Positions 27,065 to 36,918 of a stretch of DNA of 64,000 bases are shown in pieces. The stretch comes from Atopobium deltae (GTDB lineage Bacteria; Actinomycetota; Coriobacteriia; Coriobacteriales; Atopobiaceae), in the NCBI RefSeq assembly GCF_001552785.1, contig NZ_KQ959487.1:122475-186474 (forward strand), given 5' to 3'. The notes beneath the pieces were generated by a model. That model was not told the DNA's origin and did no database searches. It saw only the letters and a list, made by a program, of their open reading frames with translations. Both the position numbers and the translations under genes were made by a program. Position 1 is the stretch's first letter. Each line of letters opens with the position of its first letter.

Positions 27065-27150
27065 CTGCGAACCTGTGGTCGCGTAACCATGGTCGCGAAC
27101 CCATGGCGCACGTCTTATGCCTGCAAAACCCAGACTCAAATTTTTTCACC

Positions 27151-27186
27151 AAAAATGGCTGCTGACCTGTGTCAACAGCCATTTTT
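27151..27186. terminator. bidirectional terminator between galT and pepN
   Basis: A 15-bp stem (AAAATGGCTGCTGAC with GTCAACAGCCATTTT, one wobble) with a short loop is flanked by A and T runs and so can act on both converging genes. Related hairpins lie at 36672-36703 and 39052-39083. Confidence 0.75.
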
Positions 27187-27248
27187 TACACACGTTTTGT
27201 CCTATAACCCACGTTATAAATAGCGCGTTAAATAGAGCGCTCGTGCGT

Positions 27249-29792
27249 TTACGCGTCGAGCGCGACGGCCTTCTCGAGAGTCTTATACACGTCACCCTTT
27301 TGCGCAGCAATGAGCTCGCATTTGCTGTGAATGAGCTTCGCATCCATCTCGATCTCGCGACCAAGGCCCGCAACTTCGCGCTTGGGCATGAAGAACGCGC
27401 GGAACTCTTCGAGGCGCTTTTCGGTATGGAACGCATGCCCGCAGACCTCGATGAAGGTCGTGAACTCCATGTCGCCGCCAACGGTTGCTTCGAGCCACTT
27501 CCAGTCGTCGCGCAGCCAGGTCCATGCAATCTCTTCGCCCGTGGGATTGCCCAAAACGGGCGCGAACCACATGCGCAAATCCTGCGGCTTAATCACATCG
27601 GCGCACTTAAAGTTCTTCAAAATCTCGTGAATCTGCGTGACATCACGCGTGGCGCACACAGCAGCGCGGGCATCATTCTTAAAGAGCGCGTCGGAGTTGT
27701 GCTGGTACGCGTCAATAAGGCCAGAGAAGAGCTCGCTGTTACCAAAGTGTTTCACTTCACACTTCAGCACGAGGCCGCGCAGATCCGCATCAAGCGACAC
27801 GATGTCATCTTTGTGCTGCTCATAAATGCGGTGGAGCTCGGCAATCGTCTGTTTATTTTCGGCGTACAGCGACAGGGCAATGCAAATGGGGCGTGCGAGT
27901 TTATCGTCAATCGACTCGCCATCACGAGGTGCAAAACCAAGGCGCTCCACGTTGCTGACGCTGATGCGATCCGCGAGTACCTTGAGCAGACCTTCCTCGC
28001 GACTATCGGGATCGACAAACATGTCGAGCGTGTCGACGATCTCCCACAGTTTTGTCTGCACGATATGAGAAGTGCTGCCAGCCAGGCGCTCAATCAGCGG
28101 AATAATCTCGGCATAGGAAATGTAATGCGCCTTTGCAAGCAGCGACATATCTTGCAGCAGCTGCAGCTGGTCGATGCTGTCCAGGCGATCAAGGTGCTCA
28201 AGAATATCTGACAGGAGCGTTTCGTCATAGTGCACGATGAAGTGGGAATTGTTGCCCTGGTTCAAGCGAATGGGCAATCCCTGCTCGTCGCGAATTGCCT
28301 GGTAGTTGTCGATTTCAAGCGTTTTGGTGGTCATAAGCGAAGGAATCTTATCGCTCGTTGGAGCAAGAGGAATTTGCCACAGGCGGTTCTTCTCGGCATG
28401 CTCGCCAATGAAGAACTGTTGCTGGCTCAGCTTGAGGGTATTCTCGGCCAGGCACGCCTCGACCACGGGATAGCCAGGCTGTTCAAGCCAGGAATCCATA
28501 ATGGTGCCCACGTTAAGGCCGCTCGCCTGCTCAAGGGCTGCCCACAAGTCAGATCCTTCGGCGTTGCCATACTTGTGCGTGTCGAAGTAGGCTTTGAGCC
28601 CACGGCGCATGTTGTCGTCGCCCAACAGCGCACGCACCATAACAAGCATGCGGGCACCCTTGGCGTACACGATAGCCGAGTCAAAAATGGCATCGATTTC
28701 GGCGGGGTCCTCGACCATCACATGCACCGACTGCACTCCATCGGTTGCGTCGCGACCCAGCGCCATGGGCGTGTCTGAGGTTTGGAAGACTTCCCAAATG
28801 TGCCAATCGGGCTCGATGGCGTCAATGGCGACATACTCCATCATGTTGGCAAAGGACTCATTGAGCCACAGGTTATCCCACCACTTCATCGTGACGAGGT
28901 CGCCAAACCACTGGTGTGCAAGCTCGTGCGCAATAACGGTTGCGACCCGCTGCTTGTTGGACAAAGAGCTATTGTCGGGGTCGAGCAGCATGTACGCTTC
29001 GCGGTAGGTTACCATGCCCCAGTTTTCCATAGCGCCTGCCGAGAAGTCCGGAAGCGCTACCTGGTAGGAATGCTCGAGCGGGTACGGCGTTTGATAATAG
29101 CGCTCGTAGAAGTCGATGCAGCGCGTGGCGATATCCAGCGCAAAGTCGAGCTCTTTAGCGGCATGTGCCTTGGTGCAGAAGGAGCCAATCTTAACGCCAC
29201 TGGGCGTTGTGGCATATTTTGCTTGGAACTCGCCCAGCGCAAAGGCGAGCAGGTAGGTAGACATGCGCACGGTCTCTTTAAAGTAGTGCACACCGTCTTC
29301 GACGCGCTCTTCTGGCTGGTTAGAGATGACGATTTCGCTGGGTTTCTCGTCAAACTTAATGCCGAGGCTAAAGGTCGCTTTTGCGAGCGGCTCATCCACG
29401 CAGGGGAAGGCCTGGCGCGCGAACGTGGTTTCGAATTGGGTGCTGACCAGCTGTTTTTTAACGCCATCGTGCACATAATAGGAAGGATAAATGCCCATGA
29501 GCGAGTCAGTGAGCTTTGCCGAATAGCTGATCTCGAGCGTGAGCTCTCCTGTTTTGCCTGCAGCGACGGCCAGCGTTTCGCTCTGATCGCTCGCCTCAAA
29601 CGGAACCTCGGCGCCGTCAACCAAAACGCGAGTAACCGTCAAGTACTTTTGATTGAGCTTGAAGTTTGCGTCTTTAGCCTCGCCTTTGATGCGCACGCGA
29701 CCCGCAATCGTTTTATTGCTGCGGTTAATGTCGAGCACAATGTCATAATGCGAAGGCACAAACAGGTCGTACAAACGAGTTGAAACGCTCAT
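27249..29792 (-). CDS. pepN: M1-family aminopeptidase N
   Basis: 847 residues, ATG at 29792 behind AAAGGA. It is a cytoplasmic zinc metallopeptidase that removes N-terminal residues from peptides. The exopeptidase motif GAMENWGMVTYRE and zinc site HELAHQWFGDLVTMKWWDNL with the following WLNESFA (HEXXH, then Glu after 18 residues) are complete. The length is standard for actinobacterial and lactobacillar PepN. There is no signal peptide. It converges on galT and is followed by the mgl operon on the same strand, separated by that operon's terminator. Confidence 0.93.
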   Translation of the reverse strand: MSVSTRLYDLFVPSHYDIVLDINRSNKTIAGRVRIKGEAKDANFKLNQKYLTVTRVLVDGAEVPFEASDQSETLAVAAGKTGELTLEISYSAKLTDSLMGIYPSYYVHDGVKKQLVSTQFETTFARQAFPCVDEPLAKATFSLGIKFDEKPSEIVISNQPEERVEDGVHYFKETVRMSTYLLAFALGEFQAKYATTPSGVKIGSFCTKAHAAKELDFALDIATRCIDFYERYYQTPYPLEHSYQVALPDFSAGAMENWGMVTYREAYMLLDPDNSSLSNKQRVATVIAHELAHQWFGDLVTMKWWDNLWLNESFANMMEYVAIDAIEPDWHIWEVFQTSDTPMALGRDATDGVQSVHVMVEDPAEIDAIFDSAIVYAKGARMLVMVRALLGDDNMRRGLKAYFDTHKYGNAEGSDLWAALEQASGLNVGTIMDSWLEQPGYPVVEACLAENTLKLSQQQFFIGEHAEKNRLWQIPLAPTSDKIPSLMTTKTLEIDNYQAIRDEQGLPIRLNQGNNSHFIVHYDETLLSDILEHLDRLDSIDQLQLLQDMSLLAKAHYISYAEIIPLIERLAGSTSHIVQTKLWEIVDTLDMFVDPDSREEGLLKVLADRISVSNVERLGFAPRDGESIDDKLARPICIALSLYAENKQTIAELHRIYEQHKDDIVSLDADLRGLVLKCEVKHFGNSELFSGLIDAYQHNSDALFKNDARAAVCATRDVTQIHEILKNFKCADVIKPQDLRMWFAPVLGNPTGEEIAWTWLRDDWKWLEATVGGDMEFTTFIEVCGHAFHTEKRLEEFRAFFMPKREVAGLGREIEMDAKLIHSKCELIAAQKGDVYKTLEKAVALDA

Positions 29793-29857
29793 AACTCACA
29801 TCCTTTGTTCGAGAATTTTCTTGTCGAAATCATTGCAATACTTGTAAGTGTAACAAA

Positions 29858-29884
29858 TGCGCCTCAACACAGAGCTGAGGCGCA
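29858..29884 (-). terminator. terminator after mglC
   Basis: A perfect 9-bp stem (TGCGCCTCA / TGAGGCGCA) with a 9-base loop; on the minus strand it is followed by TTTGTT. Confidence 0.6.
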
Positions 29885-29936
29885 CGAAAGCTTGTCATAC
29901 TACGCGGGTCTTCTCGCCAGAACGCGGACCAGCGCA

Positions 29937-31595
29937 CTACTTCTTCTGGACATACTTCAAGCAGTCGAGGGTAACGGCCGCAAGAATAATGATGCCCGAG
30001 AACACAAACTGCAGGTTGGTGTCGATGCCCAAGATGGTCAACGAGTAGGTCAGCGCGGTGAAGATAAGAACGCCAATGGTGACGCCCGAAATCTTACCAA
30101 TACCACCAGTAAAGGAGACACCGCCGACAACGCAGGCCGCAATAGCGTCCATATCCCAGCCCTGGCCGTAAGCAGCAGAACCAGAACCAACCATGCGGAT
30201 GCACTCGAGCCAGGAGCCAAAGCCGTAGAGAATACCAGCCATAACAAAGGCGCCCATCATAACCCGAAAGACGTTGATGCCCGAAACGGCCGCGGCCTCG
30301 GGGTTGCCGCCGACAGCATAGAGGTTCTTACCAAAGGTGGTCTTGTTCCAGATAAACCAGACAATCACAATCGCGGCGATGGCCCACAGAATAATGGTGG
30401 GGAAGCCACCGACCTTGGGGATAACCATGGACGGAATGACGGGCTCGATGGCACCAAAGGAAACACCCTTTGTGGCATAGGTGATAATACCAAAGATAAT
30501 GAGCATGTTTGCCATAGTCGAAATAAACGGATGCATCTTAAATTTGGCTGTAAAGAAGCCTGCAATAGAGGTAAATATGGTACTCAGCACGATGCAGGTA
30601 ACGAGCGCCAAAAGAATGCGCACGGCGACGGGCATAGCCGTAAAGTCGAAGGCGATGCCGAAGACCTGACCTGTGTTAATGCCCTGGTGCATGATGATGG
30701 TTGAGGCGGTCATGCCCATACCCACCATACGACCAATGGAGAGGTCCGTACCAGTCAGCAAGATCAGCCCCGATACACCCAAGGCCAGGAACATACGAGG
30801 CGCTGCCTGCTGGAAAATGTTAATGACGTTGGTGTAGGTCAAAAGCTGCGTGCCGCCCTTAATGGCAGGTGTAAGAATGCACAACGCAATAAAGATGAGC
30901 ATAATAACGATGTACAAACCGTTTTTTAGCAAGAACGAGCGCATGTTAAACGAGTAGCGGTAATTTTCCCACTTTTGCGCGTAGGTCTCGGCCAGCGTAA
31001 ACTTAGACATGCGTAGCAGGTCAATGAGGTGATAGCGCCAGCTAAAAACATCGTGCTCATGATTTTTAATGTCCTGCAAGGTTTTTTGGTAGGTTACCTT
31101 TGCGTCGAACTGCTTGTTTTTATAGACGTACTTCTCGTCCTTAATCTCTTGCGCGTCCGTGAGCGTGGACATCACCTGAGCATGATCTTTTGCGAGTTGC
31201 GCAAGGCTTTTTTGGTAGTCTGCTTTGGCCTGGACTTTTTGCGCAGCGCACGAAAGCTTGACCTTGCTGAAGTAGTCCTTATCGAAATGCTGTGCCAAAT
31301 AGCCTTCAGCATCTTTGATCAAGGCATCAATCTGAGCTTTGTGGTCCGCCTCGACACGCTTAGCTTCTTGCAGCTCGGTGGTGTACGAGCTCATGAGTTT
31401 TTGGCGCTCATCATGCGACATTGATTTGTCGCGCTTGGCCGACTCGATAGCGCTTTGCAACTCGATAACCTTAGTGGTGCCGTCAGCGCGCAGGTCATCA
31501 ATTTTTTTCTGGATCGCGCCCACATACGATGCAATAGGTTCACGCAACTGTTTTTCGCCTGAAGGCTCAAGTATATTGGCTGTTGTTTGAGACAT
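29937..31595 (-). CDS. mglC: galactose/methyl-galactoside ABC transporter permease with N-terminal coiled-coil extension
   Basis: 552 residues from the ATG at 31595 (AGGAAGAGG six bases upstream; an upstream TTG at 31601 is too close). Residues from about 225 to the end form the BPD_transp_2 permease with some ten membrane helices (GLILLTGTDLSIGRMVGMG, AVGGNPEAAAVSGINV). MglC proteins are usually near 340 residues. The first 215 or so residues here are an extra hydrophilic, heptad-rich, Lys/Glu/Ala-heavy region (SYTTELQEAKRVEADHKAQI) that should lie in the cytoplasm as a coiled coil. Its role is unknown. It is the third gene of mglBAC, 13 bases after mglA. Confidence 0.85.
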   Translation of the reverse strand: MSQTTANILEPSGEKQLREPIASYVGAIQKKIDDLRADGTTKVIELQSAIESAKRDKSMSHDERQKLMSSYTTELQEAKRVEADHKAQIDALIKDAEGYLAQHFDKDYFSKVKLSCAAQKVQAKADYQKSLAQLAKDHAQVMSTLTDAQEIKDEKYVYKNKQFDAKVTYQKTLQDIKNHEHDVFSWRYHLIDLLRMSKFTLAETYAQKWENYRYSFNMRSFLLKNGLYIVIMLIFIALCILTPAIKGGTQLLTYTNVINIFQQAAPRMFLALGVSGLILLTGTDLSIGRMVGMGMTASTIIMHQGINTGQVFGIAFDFTAMPVAVRILLALVTCIVLSTIFTSIAGFFTAKFKMHPFISTMANMLIIFGIITYATKGVSFGAIEPVIPSMVIPKVGGFPTIILWAIAAIVIVWFIWNKTTFGKNLYAVGGNPEAAAVSGINVFRVMMGAFVMAGILYGFGSWLECIRMVGSGSAAYGQGWDMDAIAACVVGGVSFTGGIGKISGVTIGVLIFTALTYSLTILGIDTNLQFVFSGIIILAAVTLDCLKYVQKK

Positions 31596-31608
31596 CTGCA
31601 ACCTCTTC

Positions 31609-33117
31609 CTACAGATATTTTGCGCTCAGGCGCAAGAGTTCTTCTTGATCGGTTTGTTTGGTTTCGACAATACCTGCGAGCCTTCCTGCGGACATCACAC
31701 CAATGCGATTGGTAATGCCTAAGATTTCGGGCATCTCGCTCGAAACGACAATAACAGTTGTTCCTTTTTTAGCCATGTCGATAATCAGCTCGTAAATTTC
31801 GTACTTTGCACCTACGTCAATGCCTCGGGTAGGTTCGTCCATCAAAAACACCTGCGGATAGCGCTCAAGCCACTTGCCAAAGATAACCTTTTGCTGGTTT
31901 CCACCAGATAAGCTGGAGATAAGATCGCTAGGGCCCATGGCTTTGGTATTCATAACCTTGAGTTCTTTTTGCGTGGCCTTAACCATCTTTTGATCAGAAA
32001 GCACCATCGCCGTTTTGTAATGATCGAGGTTGGCAATGGTGGTATTAAAGGTCAAGTCCCCTTTGAGGAACAGGCCATTTGCTTTTCGCTCTTCAGTAAT
32101 CATGGCAAAGCCAGCATCCATTGCCTCCGCGGCACTGGAGAAGTTGCTTAGACGGCCACCAACGTACACGCGTCCCGCAGCACGGGTACGTACACCAAAA
32201 ATGGTCTCGAGAAGCTCGGTTCTGCCTGCACCTACCAAACCATACAAGCCAAAAATCTCGCCCTTGCGCACCTCAAACGAAATGTCCTGCAGGTGGGGCT
32301 TGTACTTGGTAGAAAGATGCGTGATACGAACATAGGGATCACCTGGGTGGTTGTCGATCTCGGGAAAACGATTCTCGAGCGAACGACCCACCATGGCGCT
32401 GATAAGCTCGGCCATCGAGGTTTCGTTAGCGCGCTTGGTCATAACCAATTTACCGTCGCGCAACACGCTAATGTCATCACAAATCTGGAAAATCTCATCC
32501 ATCTTGTGAGAGATGTACACTAAGGATATGCCCTGCTCTTTGAGCATGCGAATCATTTCGAAGAGTTTCTCGACCTCTTGCGCCATCAGCGATGAGGTAG
32601 GCTCATCCAAAACGATAATTCTTGCGTTGTACGAGATGGCTTTTGCAATCTCGACCATCTGGCGTTCGGATACGGACATGGTTTTCATGGGCTTGGTCAA
32701 CTGCACCGTCATGCCCAAACGCCTAAAGAGTTCGTTAGCCTCTTTTTTCATGCGTGCTTCATCAACAGCACCAAATTTATTGAGCGGATAGCGCCCCAAA
32801 AACAAATTATCAACCACATTGCGCTCAAGACATTGGTTTAGCTCTTGATGAACCATAGCTACGCCGTTTTCCAGCGCGTCTTTAGGTCCGGAGAAGCTTA
32901 CCTGCTTTCCATCCAGAATTATCGTGCCTTCATCTTTTTGATACGTTCCAAAAAGGCATTTCATCATTGTAGATTTACCAGCACCGTTTTCTCCCATAAG
33001 ACCCATAACGGTGCCGCGACGAACATGAAGCGAAATATGATCGAGGACGCGGTTGCGGGCAAACGATTTGCTCATGCCTTCAATAGACAAAACAAAATCG
33101 TCAGTTGTCTGTTCCAT
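31609..33117 (-). CDS. mglA: galactose/methyl-galactoside ABC transporter ATP-binding protein
   Basis: 502 residues from the ATG at 33117, which has GAGGAG seven bases upstream. It has two ABC domains in tandem, as in the CUT2 sugar family. The first has Walker A GENGAGKST and LDEPTSSL; the second has the degenerate GLVGAGRTE and signature LSGGNQQKV with LMDEPTRGIDVG. It powers sugar import through the permease encoded just downstream. In the mgl operon the binding protein gene precedes it, separated by 213 bases containing a hairpin. Confidence 0.9.
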   Translation of the reverse strand: MEQTTDDFVLSIEGMSKSFARNRVLDHISLHVRRGTVMGLMGENGAGKSTMMKCLFGTYQKDEGTIILDGKQVSFSGPKDALENGVAMVHQELNQCLERNVVDNLFLGRYPLNKFGAVDEARMKKEANELFRRLGMTVQLTKPMKTMSVSERQMVEIAKAISYNARIIVLDEPTSSLMAQEVEKLFEMIRMLKEQGISLVYISHKMDEIFQICDDISVLRDGKLVMTKRANETSMAELISAMVGRSLENRFPEIDNHPGDPYVRITHLSTKYKPHLQDISFEVRKGEIFGLYGLVGAGRTELLETIFGVRTRAAGRVYVGGRLSNFSSAAEAMDAGFAMITEERKANGLFLKGDLTFNTTIANLDHYKTAMVLSDQKMVKATQKELKVMNTKAMGPSDLISSLSGGNQQKVIFGKWLERYPQVFLMDEPTRGIDVGAKYEIYELIIDMAKKGTTVIVVSSEMPEILGITNRIGVMSAGRLAGIVETKQTDQEELLRLSAKYL

Positions 33118-33144
33118 TGCATCACTCCTCGTTATCAATAAACG

Positions 33145-33172
33145 CCGAGGGAGACAATTTCATCCCCCTCGG
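33145..33172 (-). terminator. intercistronic hairpin between mglB and mglA
   Basis: Stem CCGAGGG / CCCTCGG with a 14-base loop in the 213-bp gap after mglB. A weak hairpin in this position commonly gives partial read-through or mRNA protection, so that more binding protein than transporter is made; that role is inferred. No strong T tract is present. Confidence 0.4.
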
Positions 33173-33330
33173 TTACGTGCGCTTATTTGATGTGCTTGGG
33201 ACGTACATACACATCTAAGCTATAGGCTTTTGCAGCTTCGCCGCCTTTAAGCTGATGCAGCAACCTTACGCTGCCGTGGCTGCCTTAAGCTGCCTTACCA
33301 GCCGTGGCAGCAAAGCTGCAAGCATGGTAC

Positions 33331-34608
33331 TTACTTCAACAGTGCTGTGTAGGAAGAACCGTTGTCGGTCTTCACCATGTTGATAGCAAATGCATCGTAC
33401 TCGCTTGGGTTGCCAAGACGGTTGGTGATGTTGGACTCAGTCTGACCGTCGCCACCGATGTATTCAACCTTGAGGTTCAAAAGTTTGTCATACTTCTGAA
33501 GCAAGGGCTGATAGGTAGCACTCAGGAAGTTGTCTGCGGAGTTGTAGATGTTGAGCCAGACCTTCTTCTCGGGGTGCTTAGAAGCGTCAAGCTGCTTGGA
33601 AGCCTTCTCATATACAGCGGTTGCGTCGAGGAAGGTCTTGTAGTTGTCTGCAGTGACAGGCAAGTTCATGGCGTAGTAAGAACGCTGATCCTCTTTGTAG
33701 ACGTAGTCCTTCTCTTCCAGAACGTTACCAGCGTCGTCAGCCTTGGAGATACCGGTGTTGATGTCTACGCCGTCCAAAGCATTGCGCAGCAAGCGCAGGG
33801 TGAGGTATGCCTGTACATCGGGGTGCTGAGAAATGGTTCCGCTGAAGCCCTCTGCAATAGCAGCCACAGCGTCGGAGTTGGCGTCATAACCAAAGGTCGG
33901 GATCTTCTCGCCCTTGGACCACTTATTGAACATGGACATGCCCATGCCGTCGTTGTTGGATACGACAATGTCAATCTGACCACCAAAGGAAGAGACCCAT
34001 GCGGTAATGGCGTCGCCCGCGGTAGCGGCATCCCAGGTAGCGCCAGCGTTGTTCTTCATTTCCTTGGAAGCAAGCTCGCGAATGGTGTAGCTCTTGCCGT
34101 CAACGTCGACCTTACCGTCCTTTACGACGCTGCTCTTGCCGTCGGTGTTGACGCCAACGGGGTCAGAAACAACCTTGCCGTCCTTCTCGACAGCAGTGCC
34201 CAAGGCCTTACGAACGCCGCGAGTACGAGCAATGGAGTCGTTGTGGCCGATATCACCAATGGCAAGAACGTAACCAATAATGCCGTCCTTATTGCGGTCA
34301 AGCTCAGCAGCATGCTTCTTGATGTAGTCAAGAACCATTTGGCCCTGTGCATCGCCACCCTGGACAGCGTCAAAGCCGACGTAATAGGTATTCTTGTTGA
34401 ACTTCAGGGTCGTCATGTCGAGCTCACCAGTGGTACTGTTGGACGGCTGACGGTTGTAGAATACGACGGGCTTCTCGTTATTAGCAACAGCTGCGCCACC
34501 CTTGGAGCCACCGCCGCTCTTATCGCCACAACCAACAAGGGAGGTGACTGCTACACTTGCTGCACCCATCGAGCACAACTTCATAAAACTGCGACGTGAA
34601 ATAACCAT
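33331..34608 (-). CDS. mglB: galactose-binding lipoprotein of the mgl ABC importer
   Basis: 425 residues from the ATG at 34608, with GGAAAGGA eight bases upstream. The signal MVISRRSFMKLCSMGAAS has a twin-arginine pattern and ends in lipobox LVGCG, suggesting a Tat-exported lipoprotein. The body is a Peripla_BP_4 sugar-binding fold (YYVGFDAVQGGDAQGQMVLD, IDIVVSNNDGMGMSMF). It hands galactose or methyl galactosides to MglC and MglA. An inverted repeat lies 21-36 bases upstream of the start. Confidence 0.88.
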   Translation of the reverse strand: MVISRRSFMKLCSMGAASVAVTSLVGCGDKSGGGSKGGAAVANNEKPVVFYNRQPSNSTTGELDMTTLKFNKNTYYVGFDAVQGGDAQGQMVLDYIKKHAAELDRNKDGIIGYVLAIGDIGHNDSIARTRGVRKALGTAVEKDGKVVSDPVGVNTDGKSSVVKDGKVDVDGKSYTIRELASKEMKNNAGATWDAATAGDAITAWVSSFGGQIDIVVSNNDGMGMSMFNKWSKGEKIPTFGYDANSDAVAAIAEGFSGTISQHPDVQAYLTLRLLRNALDGVDINTGISKADDAGNVLEEKDYVYKEDQRSYYAMNLPVTADNYKTFLDATAVYEKASKQLDASKHPEKKVWLNIYNSADNFLSATYQPLLQKYDKLLNLKVEYIGGDGQTESNITNRLGNPSEYDAFAINMVKTDNGSSYTALLK

Positions 34609-34628
34609 AGGTTTTATCCTTTCCGCGC

Positions 34629-34644
34629 GCACAGATCACTGTGC
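34629..34644. promoter_or_regulatory. inverted repeat in the mglB leader (possible sugar-repressor site)
   Basis: GCACAGATCACTGTGC has perfect 6-bp arms and a 4-base centre, 21-36 bases before the mglB start. Position and symmetry suit a LacI/GalR-type operator or a roadblock site. No matching regulator gene is in the window. Confidence 0.35.
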
Positions 34645-35023
34645 AATCTTTGTTGTGCCGAAGCCTATTGTTGCGAATGGGCGTACCAATGGACACGCCA
34701 ACAGGTGTGCCGACGGACGCATCAACGGACGTGTATGTACACCCACACAATAAGCCTCAGCGTATTCCGGAACCCATACCGGCCTTCTTTTGGAGACGAT
34801 GCACGCATATATGCTCATATGTTGCAAACTTTTACATAAAGCCAGATAAAGGCGCATATCATCTCACACTTATATATGCTAATTGTATGTTCTCGTCTTG
34901 TGCGCGAGAATTTTAAGCTTTCGATGAGTGGTAGCTAGTTTTGGGAATTTGTACACTCACGACCGCTGTGGATAAAAAAACTCTTGACCATGTGGGAACT
35001 ATGTGGATGTTCTTTCGCGCAGG
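34645..35023. other. intergenic region upstream of mglB
   Basis: This must hold the mgl promoter. The part 34675-34740 contains imperfect repeats of GGACACGCC/GGACGCATC-type words; 34800-34950 is AT-rich with TATAT tracts. No gene is supported. Confidence 0.4.
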
Positions 35024-36475
35024 CTACTCCTCGGGAAGCACATCCGATGCCGAGCGTGCCCAGCGCCTGCCAACAAGAAATGATTGCGCATCAGCCATCG
35101 GACTTCTCGACAGCAGATCCGCAAAGAAGCCGTACGCACCCTTGTCAATTTCGCAGTGCATAGGCCCATCGGGAGTGGCGCTACGCTGGATCTCGAACTG
35201 CAATGCGCCATCATGTTCGCCACAAAAGCATATGTAGTACTTATCGTCATCGATGCCGTCAGGCAAATGACCAGCGTTCATCGCTGAGCCAGCGATGCCT
35301 AGTTTTACAAGCTCGATGATCCTATCGTCGAGAGCCGCTTCACAGACGGCAACCTTATCGATAAACTCGTCGGGGGTTGTCACGATACGACGCGTGCTGC
35401 CGCCTGGACCCTCGCGATCGTCATCAGCATTGAGGTTCATAAACATCTTGCGCACGGCAGCCTTCATCTGATCGTTAGTGACAAAATAAATGCACCAACG
35501 CTGGTTAGGGCTTAAATATAGGCAGGGATGCAGCGTCCGTATTGAAGCACCGCAGGCTGCGCAAGTTTTTATAAAAAAGCTTTCGTCGAGAAGAGCACGG
35601 GTGAACTCAGGGTTTTCTTGCGCGTTCACGACGGACCAATAACTAAAGTCGCTCGATGAGCCGCATGCTGAGCAGATAAGTGTGTCCTGCTCGCTTTCGG
35701 AAGCAGCCCATGGATAGGGCTGTAGCATCATATAGTAGCTGCCTTTGGTTTTAGTGCTGATGTCCATGAAGTGTGCCCACTCAAAAAATTCGGCGTACCT
35801 GGCATCTGAAGCCGCAGGCTCCCAAGTGTCCACCGTATCGGCGTCGCCTGCGAGGGCACGCTCGGCCATATGGGTGGGGTCGGATACAATCTCCCAGTAG
35901 TCGGGATCACAGGGGTACAAATACGAGGTAAACTCATCGTCGTCAATAACGCCCTCGTACTCGGGATGCTCGGGCGAGCAAGGCCAATAGTAGCAGCGTC
36001 CTGGCGTTAAACCCTTAAATCCCACAGCCTGTTTACCGACGAATTTAACGATGGACCAATACTCTTTGCGATTGACGAGTTTCATGAACTCCGCGGCAAT
36101 GGCAATCTCTTGTGATAGGTCGGGATCCTCGGACGCATACTGGTGTTGAAACTCGCGCAGGCGGGCGAAATACTGCATGTAGCTTTCATCGCGACGAGGC
36201 ATGATGTAGGTCTCACGGCTGTCCAGCACGATGGGATAGTGTTCTGAGATGTGGGCGTCGGCCTCCACCAACTCTTCTGGCCATGCATACACTTCCGTTT
36301 TGTTCTTGCGAGCCCCTGGCAACAGACCATAGTGCTGGTGCTCGGGTGGAATGTACGGCTTGGCGGTGATTGCTTCCAGGTCGTCGGGAGCGGTGATTGG
36401 TTTTGCTGCGTTGTTTTGCTTGGGCTTGCCGTTCTTCTCGAAGTTTTTTGCAGATTGACTGGTCTTCTCGTTCAT
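35024..36475 (-). CDS. CpXC-domain protein, 483 aa
   Basis: The start at 36475 (MNEKTSQSAKNFEK) has GGAGG eight bases upstream. A Lys/Asn-rich tail of about 40 residues precedes a region beginning YGLLPGARKNKTEVYAWPEE. The C-terminal third carries CSACGSSSDFSYWSVVNAQ, then ALLDESFFIKTCAACGASIR, matching the CpXC domain: two CxxC pairs around a conserved N...P+-rich helix, probably binding zinc. CpXC proteins are cytoplasmic and their function is unknown. It stands alone on the minus strand between the mgl operon and the surface-protein genes. Confidence 0.7.
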   Translation of the reverse strand: MNEKTSQSAKNFEKNGKPKQNNAAKPITAPDDLEAITAKPYIPPEHQHYGLLPGARKNKTEVYAWPEELVEADAHISEHYPIVLDSRETYIMPRRDESYMQYFARLREFQHQYASEDPDLSQEIAIAAEFMKLVNRKEYWSIVKFVGKQAVGFKGLTPGRCYYWPCSPEHPEYEGVIDDDEFTSYLYPCDPDYWEIVSDPTHMAERALAGDADTVDTWEPAASDARYAEFFEWAHFMDISTKTKGSYYMMLQPYPWAASESEQDTLICSACGSSSDFSYWSVVNAQENPEFTRALLDESFFIKTCAACGASIRTLHPCLYLSPNQRWCIYFVTNDQMKAAVRKMFMNLNADDDREGPGGSTRRIVTTPDEFIDKVAVCEAALDDRIIELVKLGIAGSAMNAGHLPDGIDDDKYYICFCGEHDGALQFEIQRSATPDGPMHCEIDKGAYGFFADLLSRSPMADAQSFLVGRRWARSASDVLPEE

Positions 36476-36671
36476 AGGACTTGCCTCCGTAGGCCGTTGT
36501 TTACGTGCGATGTTTGTTTTGAGCATCGGACACCGACGAACGCTGCGTCTTGCGTGCTTATATAAAGTATCTCATCACCCTTAGACACATCTGTTGTGCG
36601 GCGCGGCTGCGCGGGTGCTGAGCGCGGACAGACACATGCCTACAGCTGGCACTACGAATTTTTTCACAGAA

Positions 36672-36703
36672 AAGTGGCTGCTGACCTGCGTCAACAGCCA
36701 CTT
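36672..36703. terminator. conserved hairpin, copy 2 (downstream of the VWA adhesin gene)
   Basis: A 14-bp stem (AAGTGGCTGCTGAC / GTCAACAGCCACTT) 50 bases after the stop of the VWA surface-protein gene. It is followed by the same TATACACACATTTTGTCC context as the other copies. A likely terminator. Confidence 0.6.
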
Positions 36704-36918
36704 CTATACACACATTTTGTCCTATAACTCTAACTCGCGAGTCATCATGCGCTTAGTGCATTTGCTTCCTACCTACCTTGTTCAGACCCCACGCAGCTAG
36801 CATTACAGCAGCTACCGAGAAAATTCCCATTGCTGCGGCGGTGCTGTAATCCCCCGTTTTTGGAACGGTCGTCTTCTTTTTCGTCGTCGTTGGCACGGGA
36901 TTTGGCTCTGGCTTTGGC
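36692..36918. repeat. 227-bp direct repeat, copy A
   Basis: Identical, as read by eye, to 39072-39298. It covers half of the hairpin, the downstream DNA and the sorting-signal end of the VWA gene up to its Pro/Glu stalk. Confidence 0.9.

Noticed and set aside
27117..28211. 364-codon plus-strand frame opposite pepN
   Set aside because: Begins in the terminator and reads antisense through an intact M1 peptidase gene.
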